DNA from: Desulfobacteraceae bacterium
GTDB lineage: Bacteria; Desulfobacterota; Desulfobacteria; Desulfobacterales; SURF-7
NCBI GenBank assembly: GCA_030618925.1
Contig: JAUXCK010000075.1
Coordinates: 1 to 9,473 of the forward strand
DNA: 9,473 bases
Direction of reading: 5' to 3'
How positions within the stretch are numbered: the first letter of the stretch is position 1; each line of letters starts with the position of its first letter. Positions 1 to 4,659 of this stretch are shown here, piece by piece. Below the pieces are notes generated by a model, which worked only from the letters and a program-made list of their open reading frames with translations, did not search any database and was not told the DNA's origin. Both the position numbers and the translations under genes were made by a program.

Positions 1-1602
1 TCCGACTTCATCCGGCAATGCAGATTCTGATTCAAGGTTTGTCTCATCTCTCTTTTTATTCTTCATATCAATCCTTGGAAAAAGGGATATTGATTTTGGC
101 AGGTTTGATCCGGGCAACAGCGTTTTCCATTTTTTCAACCGGGTGAGTTCGAAAAAACGCGCCCCGGAATCCATCCCCAAGTGGTGCTGCATGGCTTTTG
201 CCGTATCCGGCATGATGGGATAAATCAGCCCGGAAATCACCCTGAGCCCTTCGAGAAGGTTGTAAATCACCGATGCAAGCTGTTTCTGACTCGATTTTTT
301 TTTCGCGAGCTCCCAGGGTGCTGTGACATCGATATACTTGTTCATTTCGCTGATTAGCTCCCATACGGCGGACAGGGCTTTGTGGAAAGTAAATCTTTCC
401 ATGGCATCTTCATATTTCTTAATGACGCGCCGGGCTGCAGTCTCAAGGCCAAATGAGAATTCCTTCTCAGTCTTCAAATCCACCTCAGGCACCTTGCCGT
501 TAAAGTATTTATGCACCATGGCAAGTGTCCTTGAAAATAAATTTCCAAGGTCATTTGCAAGATCCGAATTAATCCGGTGCACAAGTGCTTCTTCGGAAAA
601 GCTCGAATCAAGACCAAACACCATTTCCCTCATTAAAAAGTACCTGAATGCATCCAAACCGTATATGCCCTTGAGCGTCAGCGGTTCGACAACATTTCCA
701 AGGCTTTTGGACATTTTACTTTGATCCACATTCCAGTAACCGTGTACGTTAAGGTGTTGATACATCTCGATACCGGCAGACTTAAGCATGATGGGCCAGT
801 AAATTCCATGTGGTTTTAAAATATCTTTGGCCACAATATGCTGGGCTGTTGGCCAGAATTTTTTAAACTTCTCCCCATCCGGATACCCGATGGCGGAAAT
901 ATAGTTTACAAGGGCATCAAACCACACATAGGTCACGTAGGCCCGGTCAAAAGGAAGCGTGATGCCCCATTCAAGCCTGGTTTTAGGTCTGGAAATACAT
1001 AGATCTTCAAGGGGTTCTTTTAAAAAAGCCAGCACCTCATTCCTGTAACGCTCCGGACGGATAAAGTCCTTATTGGTTTTGATCGTGTTGATCAGCCAGT
1101 CCTGATACTTGCTCATCTTAAAAAAATAGTTGGATTCCTTGATCTTCTCCGGCTCAGTTTCGTGATCCGGGCATTTGCCGTTTACGAGTTCCCGCTCCGT
1201 GTAAAATCTTTCACATCCAAAACAGTACAGCCCTTCATACTCGCTAAAATAAATATCACCCGAATCATAAATGGTCTGCAAAATTCCCTTGACGGTGGAT
1301 ATATGGGCCTTATCCGTTGTTCGAACGAAATAATCGTTTTGTATGTTGAGTTCCGGCCACAGATCCTGGAAAAGCCTGCTGATCTTATCCACATAAGCCC
1401 TTGGGCTCAGGTTTTCTTTTTCCGCGGCAGTGACGATTTTGTCACCATGTTCATCTGTACCGGTAAGAAAAAATGTTTCCAGCCCACACATTTCCCCAAA
1501 ACGAGTCACCACATCTGTGACAATTGTCGTATACGCATGCCCAAGATGCGGACGCGCATTCACATAATAAATCGGTGTCGTGATATAAAATGGTTCGGGC
1601 AT
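1..1602 (-). CDS. metG: Methionyl-tRNA synthetase, C-terminus cut by the window edge
   Basis: Class I aminoacyl-tRNA synthetase that charges tRNA-Met with methionine in the cytoplasm. The reading frame is open for 534 codons from the ATG at 1602 down to base 1, with no stop inside the window. Near the N-terminus is RPHLGH (residues 17-22), the HIGH signature, followed by LTGTDEHG (46-53). A zinc knuckle has C127, C130, C144 and H147, a CxxC...CxxH pattern like the single-knuckle bacterial enzymes. KMSKS lies at 297-301. The helical anticodon-binding domain follows, with NKYIDVTAPWELAKK near 421-435. After about residue 510 the sequence becomes charged and low in complexity, like a linker; many MetG proteins carry a C-terminal tRNA-binding domain there, but whether this one does is outside the window. 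The start is supported by a GGGGGA ribosome-binding site 5 bases upstream. It lies 12 bases after ricT and is the last visible gene of the HU-holB-ricT-metG run. Confidence 0.97.
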   Translation of the reverse strand, partial: MPEPFYITTPIYYVNARPHLGHAYTTIVTDVVTRFGEMCGLETFFLTGTDEHGDKIVTAAEKENLSPRAYVDKISRLFQDLWPELNIQNDYFVRTTDKAHISTVKGILQTIYDSGDIYFSEYEGLYCFGCERFYTERELVNGKCPDHETEPEKIKESNYFFKMSKYQDWLINTIKTNKDFIRPERYRNEVLAFLKEPLEDLCISRPKTRLEWGITLPFDRAYVTYVWFDALVNYISAIGYPDGEKFKKFWPTAQHIVAKDILKPHGIYWPIMLKSAGIEMYQHLNVHGYWNVDQSKMSKSLGNVVEPLTLKGIYGLDAFRYFLMREMVFGLDSSFSEEALVHRINSDLANDLGNLFSRTLAMVHKYFNGKVPEVDLKTEKEFSFGLETAARRVIKKYEDAMERFTFHKALSAVWELISEMNKYIDVTAPWELAKKKSSQKQLASVIYNLLEGLRVISGLIYPIMPDTAKAMQHHLGMDSGARFFELTRLKKWKTLLPGSNLPKSISLFPRIDMKNKKRDETNLESESALPDEVG

Positions 1603-1607
1603 AATCT

Positions 1608-1613
1608 TCCCCC
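1608..1613 (-). promoter_or_regulatory. Ribosome-binding site of metG
   Basis: GGGGGA on the minus strand, 5 bases before the metG ATG and lying wholly in the 12-base gap after the ricT stop. It fixes the metG start at 1602. Confidence 0.7.
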
Positions 1614-1614
1614 A

Positions 1615-2409
1615 TTATTTACGGATTTCATCAATCGAAATATCCAGTTCAGGACCTTCATCCAGTCTCACGGTGACCCGGTTACAGATGACGTTGTGAC
1701 GAATGACCCTTCCCTTTTGACCGTCGATCATCACTGTCTTCCCGATTTTAGGTACTTTTTTCTTGAGGGCCTTGTAAGTGTCATTTTCAAATGTGAGACA
1801 GCACATCAAACGGCCGCACTGCCCTGAAATCTTTGTTGGATTCAAGGACAGGCCCTGCTCTTTGGCCATTCTGATCGAAACCGGTTCAAAATTTGCAATA
1901 AAAGCCGAACAGCAAATCTCACGCCCGCATCTGCCGATGCCGCCACACATCTTTGCCTGGTTTCTAATCCCCACCTGCCGCATTTCAATTCTGACGCGGC
2001 ACTCCTTGACCAGCCTCTTGACCAGCTGCCGAAAATCAACCCGGCCTTCTGCGGTAAAAAAGAAAGTCAATTTGTTTGCATCAAATGTGCTTTCAACGGA
2101 GAAAAGATTCATTTCAAGCTTGAGTTGATTAATGCAGCCAAGACAAAAATGGTACGCTGTCTTTTCGAGTTTTCTATTCTTCTCCTGCTGACGAAAGTCA
2201 TCGTCACTGGTCAGCCGATGAACTTTTTTTAAAGTGCCTTTCCCTGATCGTTCTCCTATGGGTTTCGGAGGTACGGCGACGGTTCCAAAGCCCAGGCCCT
2301 GTTCTGTTTCAACAATCACCTGATCCCCTGCTGCTAAAACAAACGCACCGCTGTCAAAGTCATAAATCTTTCCGGCAGGCTTAAATCTTATTCCGACTAT
2401 TTTTTTCAT
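1615..2409 (-). CDS. ricT: RicT/YaaT-like PSP1-domain protein, Cys-rich
   Basis: 264-residue PSP1 C-terminal-domain protein of the RicT (YaaT) family. In Bacillus subtilis RicT forms a complex with RicA and RicF that binds 4Fe-4S clusters and promotes RNase Y-dependent mRNA maturation; its job in Gram-negative bacteria is not settled. The N-terminal part (about 1-60) is a small beta-rich region with VETEQGLGFGTV (33-44), typical of the family. The PSP1 core (about 65-205) contains FFFTAEGRVDFRQLV (116-130) and the diagnostic Cys segments: C89 and C92 (CLGC), C137, C155, C161, C166, C167 (MCGGIGRCGREICC) and C198, C203, C204 (GQCGRLMCC), plus C242. Several of these could hold metal. The ATG at 2409 is only 3 bases beyond the holB stop and metG follows 12 bases later, so co-transcription is very likely. 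Linkage of a PSP1 gene with holB also occurs in Bacillus. Family assignment is firm; function here is inferred. Confidence 0.93.
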   Translation of the reverse strand: MKKIVGIRFKPAGKIYDFDSGAFVLAAGDQVIVETEQGLGFGTVAVPPKPIGERSGKGTLKKVHRLTSDDDFRQQEKNRKLEKTAYHFCLGCINQLKLEMNLFSVESTFDANKLTFFFTAEGRVDFRQLVKRLVKECRVRIEMRQVGIRNQAKMCGGIGRCGREICCSAFIANFEPVSIRMAKEQGLSLNPTKISGQCGRLMCCLTFENDTYKALKKKVPKIGKTVMIDGQKGRVIRHNVICNRVTVRLDEGPELDISIDEIRK

Positions 2410-2412
2410 AAT

Positions 2413-3483
2413 TTAGTTTCTTTTCATATGTATCATCAGAATTTCCAGGGTCAGCCTCAAATTTGCATTGGCTTCAATCTTTTTTTGTGCCGTCTGGATG
2501 GCATCCATATTGGCCAAAAGTGTCGGGATGGCCATTTTTTGAGAGACCTCATGAATTTTATCTTTCAAATCCCGGTTAATGATGTTCCCCTTGCTATAAC
2601 GGTATACAATAAGGTCTCTCAGCCAGGTGGTGATAATCTCAAGCGCGTCTGAAAGCGCATCTTTTTTTCTTGACAATTTTTCCGCAAACACCAGCGCCAT
2701 GCGAATGGACCTTGAGGGAAGAGCGATGACTTCATTTATCAACCAATCTCTCTTTTCCATCCAATGGGTCTGCATCATTGAAACTGCTTTGGACAGACTG
2801 CCATTCGCCATTTGAGACACGACCATTGCCGCTTGATGATCAACACCATATTCTCGTGTAAGGAATGTCGCCATGCACGCTACTCCAATCGGTTTGAATC
2901 TGATATGTTGACAGCGTGAAATGAGGGTCGGAAGAAGGTCAAAGACATTTGCAGCCGTCAAAATGATCCCGGTCCGGTCCGGTGGCTCCTCAAGAACCTT
3001 CAGCAAGGCATTACCCGCTTCTGGATTCATGGCATCTGCATCGGATATGATGACAATCCGCTGGTCGGCTTCGAAAGGCTTTACGATAAGCGTACGGCAA
3101 AGCTCTCTAATCTGGTTAATCTTGATGAAAGGGCCCGATGGTTTAATAAAAATAATATCCGGATGGTTCCCTGAGCGTATTTTACGACATGACCTGCACT
3201 CCCCGCATGGCACATCTATTTTATGATGATCGACTGACGCTTTTAGATCCCTGCCTTCCGGTATTGCGGCATTACAATTACATGCCATGGCAAACATGAG
3301 GGCTGCCGAACTTTTCCCTACGCCCTTTATCCCTGAAAACAGGAGTGCATGAGGAACAGTCCCCTTATCAAGAGCAGCACCCAGTTGCTGCAAAGGCGTT
3401 TCCTGGTCAATCAGCGATTTGAACTCAGGGAGCAATTTTAAATTTAAGGAAGGCATACATCTGACCGCAACGCTAATAATCAA
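2413..3483 (-). CDS. holB: DNA polymerase III delta' subunit (clamp loader)
   Basis: AAA+ clamp-loader subunit that helps load the beta sliding clamp at the replication fork. Numbering is from the TTG at 3483. Walker A is GIKGVGKSS (51-59), intact rather than degenerate. A zinc module has C93, C96 and C99 (PCGECRSC) with a fourth ligand probably C68 or C70. The stretch between C70 and C93 is longer than in Escherichia coli, so there is a small insertion. LLKVLEEPP (160-168) and the SRC motif (189-191, whose Arg acts on the neighbouring subunit's ATP site) are hallmarks of gamma/delta' proteins. The C-terminal third is helical, as in the oligomerisation domain. Start choice is open: TTG 3483 has AAGGA 5 bases upstream and overlaps the HU stop by 11 bases, whereas ATG 3456 (protein beginning MPSLNLKLL) has no clear ribosome-binding site. 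The product is 356 or 347 residues. The stop is 3 bases before ricT. Confidence 0.95.
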   Translation of the reverse strand: MIISVAVRCMPSLNLKLLPEFKSLIDQETPLQQLGAALDKGTVPHALLFSGIKGVGKSSAALMFAMACNCNAAIPEGRDLKASVDHHKIDVPCGECRSCRKIRSGNHPDIIFIKPSGPFIKINQIRELCRTLIVKPFEADQRIVIISDADAMNPEAGNALLKVLEEPPDRTGIILTAANVFDLLPTLISRCQHIRFKPIGVACMATFLTREYGVDHQAAMVVSQMANGSLSKAVSMMQTHWMEKRDWLINEVIALPSRSIRMALVFAEKLSRKKDALSDALEIITTWLRDLIVYRYSKGNIINRDLKDKIHEVSQKMAIPTLLANMDAIQTAQKKIEANANLRLTLEILMIHMKRN

Positions 3484-3748
3484 CCCGTTCCTTCAATTCC
3501 TTACCGCACTTAAAAAATGGCAGCCTTTTGGGACTTATGGTTACCTTCTCTCCGGTTTTTGGATTTCTTCCAGTATAGCTTTTATACTCTTTTACAAAAA
3601 AACTGCAGAGTCCCCGGATCTCGACACGGTCCCCTTTTGCCAGAGCTTTGGAGATGGAATCAAAAAAAAGTTGGATGACCTTGGCGGCATCTGATTTTGA
3701 AATAGCCGCTTCGTTTTTTAAAGCAGAAATAAACTCCAGTTTATTCAT
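3473..3748 (-). CDS. HU/IHF-family DNA-binding protein
   Basis: 91-residue DNABII-family nucleoid protein, the usual full length. Members dimerise, bend DNA and help organise the chromosome, replication origins and promoters. Visible features are the helical dimerisation half (MNKLEFISALKNEA...AKVIQLFFDSI), VEIRGLCSF in place of the usual RGFGSF turn, and the DNA-intercalating arm GRNPKTGEKV followed by FKCGKELKERV. VEIRG plus GRNPKTGEKV is closer to IHF beta than to E. coli HU, but the subfamily cannot be fixed by eye. Two Cys residues sit where Gly (RGLCSF) and often Pro (FKCGK) are found. The ATG at 3748 is set by AGGAGG four bases upstream. The frame is open upstream for another 51 codons to an ATG at 3901, but that part has no ribosome-binding site or family similarity and is read here as untranslated leader. 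The 3' end overlaps the proposed TTG start of holB. Confidence 0.95.
   Translation of the reverse strand: MNKLEFISALKNEAAISKSDAAKVIQLFFDSISKALAKGDRVEIRGLCSFFVKEYKSYTGRNPKTGEKVTISPKRLPFFKCGKELKERVDY
3489..3493 (-). promoter_or_regulatory. Possible ribosome-binding site for a TTG start of holB
   Basis: AAGGA on the minus strand inside the last codons of the HU-type gene, 5 bases before the TTG at 3483. It favours the longer holB product and translational coupling to the upstream gene. The alternative ATG at 3456 has no comparable site. Confidence 0.4.
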
Positions 3749-3752
3749 ACAT

Positions 3753-3758
3753 CCTCCT
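3753..3758 (-). promoter_or_regulatory. Strong ribosome-binding site of the HU-type gene
   Basis: AGGAGG on the minus strand, 4 bases before the ATG at 3748. It decides the start against the in-frame ATG at 3901. Confidence 0.75.
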
Positions 3759-3794
3759 GTAATGGCAATCGAACAACAGATGATAGTCATAAAT

Positions 3795-3836
3795 TTCTTA
3801 TTAAAGAATGGGACCGGTTGCAATATGGCAATATTG
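3795..3836 (-). other. Two small inverted repeats in the HU-gene leader
   Basis: Within the predicted 5' leader are a 5-bp stem, TTCTT/AAGAA (3795-3799 with 3804-3808, 4-base loop), and a 6-bp stem, CAATAT/ATATTG (3821-3826 with 3831-3836, loop GGCA). Both are A/T-rich and weak, and neither is followed by a T-run, so they do not look like terminators. They may be chance or may shape the leader RNA. Confidence 0.3.
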
Positions 3837-3914
3837 GCTTGACATTCAACACATCCGTTTAATGCCTTTTTTATAGCGGCCGGATGATCTTTTTTTAACA
3901 TAAATCAACTATTT

Positions 3915-3942
3915 ATTAAAACACAACTTAGAAAAAAGTCAA
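3915..3942 (-). promoter_or_regulatory. Sigma-70-type promoter of the HU-holB-ricT-metG operon
   Basis: On the minus strand TTGACT (3937-3942; 5 of 6 to consensus) is separated by 16 bases from TTTAAT (3915-3920; 5 of 6). Transcription would begin near 3908, giving a leader of about 160 bases before the HU-type ATG. The -35 box begins just after the stop of the nusG-like gene. The same 13-base context, TCTTGACTTTTTT, occurs upstream of lptD. Confidence 0.6.
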
Positions 3943-3946
3943 GACG

Positions 3947-4474
3947 TTATAATAATATTTCCGGGAGCAGCTCGATATCCTCCTCTCTCACATTCACGGC
4001 GGCGAACTGCCCCAGGGCCTCAATATTGACCATGACCCTGCCCTGCCCCCGATGCTGGATAAAATTTCCAATGATGCCGGCAAAGGGTCCGTCAATCACC
4101 ATGATCTTATTCCCCTTTTTAAAGCGGGACCCGATGATGATTTCCTCACCCCCTCCGACCATTATCTTTAAGGATTCAACGGTTTCATGGGAAACCGGCA
4201 ATGGACCGCTTTTATTCCCCACCACCCGGACCACACCGGGCGTTTGTAAAATCTCAAGATATTCATTTGGATTTAAATCAGATTTGACAAAAGTATATCC
4301 CGGAAAAAGCGCCACCTGAATCATTGTCTTTCGATCACGGCGCTTGCTTCTGACCTTTATTTTTGGAAGGAATGCCTCCATGGATCTTTTAAACAACCCA
4401 TCATTAACCACATTCTCGAACCTGCTTTTCGTATGCAGGACATACCATAATCGTTTCAATTCGTTTGAACTCAT
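3947..4474 (-). CDS. Specialised NusG paralogue (UpxY/RfaH-like antiterminator)
   Basis: 175-residue NusG-family transcription elongation factor. Numbering is from the ATG at 4474. The NGN domain (about 8-105) opens with LWYVLHTKSRFE and contains VALFPGYTFVK (54-64) and TPGVVRVVG (78-86), the surfaces that bind the RNA polymerase clamp. A KOW domain follows (about 118-170) with KKGNKIMVIDGPFAGIIGNF. The segment FLPKIKVRSKRRDRK (35-49) and the overall style match UpxY/RfaH-like paralogues rather than housekeeping NusG, and there is no secE or ribosomal-protein operon beside it. Such paralogues usually act on particular long operons, often for surface polysaccharide. The frame continues upstream to a TTG at 4525, but the ATG has a plausible GGTGG site about 10 bases before it and gives the normal N-terminus. 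It lies downstream of lptD across a palindromic repeat and upstream of the HU-operon promoter, with no obvious terminator after it. Its target is unknown. Confidence 0.9.
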   Translation of the reverse strand: MSSNELKRLWYVLHTKSRFENVVNDGLFKRSMEAFLPKIKVRSKRRDRKTMIQVALFPGYTFVKSDLNPNEYLEILQTPGVVRVVGNKSGPLPVSHETVESLKIMVGGGEEIIIGSRFKKGNKIMVIDGPFAGIIGNFIQHRGQGRVMVNIEALGQFAAVNVREEDIELLPEILL

Positions 4475-4525
4475 TATTGAACAGCCACCCTGTTTATGTT
4501 TGAATCCCAAGTTGTTGTGTAACAA

Positions 4526-4647
4526 GACATCCTTTAAAAAAGAATGTCGAATAATGAAGGGAGGGTTGCCTGCGGCGTGTCAATTTATATAAATGACGGG
4601 GCGAAGCGACTCCACCCTTCGACATTCGGCGTTCGAATTCGACATTC
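4526..4647. repeat. Palindromic intergenic repeat element (TTCGACATTC type)
   Basis: Nearly the whole spacer between lptD and the nusG-like gene is structured. A perfect 10-bp inverted repeat, GAATGTCGAA (4542-4551) and TTCGACATTC (4618-4627), bounds an imperfect palindrome centred on ATTTATATAAAT (4583-4594), which is flanked by GTCA and TGAC. One arm has GCGAAGCGAC (4601-4610); the opposite arm has diverged. A second TTCGACATTC lies at 4638-4647, making a direct repeat of period 20 with 15 of 20 bases matching. At the left end, 4526-4548 is a near-palindrome with 9 of 11 pairs. There is no coding potential. I recall similar TTCGACATTC/GCGAAGCGAC palindromes between genes of Desulfobacterales, which would make this a dispersed, MITE- or REP-like repeat; other copies cannot be seen here. 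In RNA it could fold into a long hairpin, and no T-run marks it as a simple terminator. Confidence 0.65.
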
Positions 4648-4659
4648 AGCATTCTCGTT

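Noticed and set aside
1162..1827. 221-codon open frame on the plus strand across the metG-ricT junction
   Set aside because: It is antisense to two well-identified genes whose motifs are intact, has no recognisable domain, and spans their intergenic gap; it is a frame shadow.
3749..3901. N-terminal extension of the HU-type protein from the ATG at 3901
   Set aside because: No ribosome-binding site at 3901, no similarity to DNABII proteins, and a strong AGGAGG directly before the ATG at 3748, which yields the normal 91-residue length.
4618..4647. Repeated TTCGACATTC units considered as a CRISPR-like array
   Set aside because: Only two short units with a 10-base gap, no spacers of CRISPR length and no cas genes nearby.
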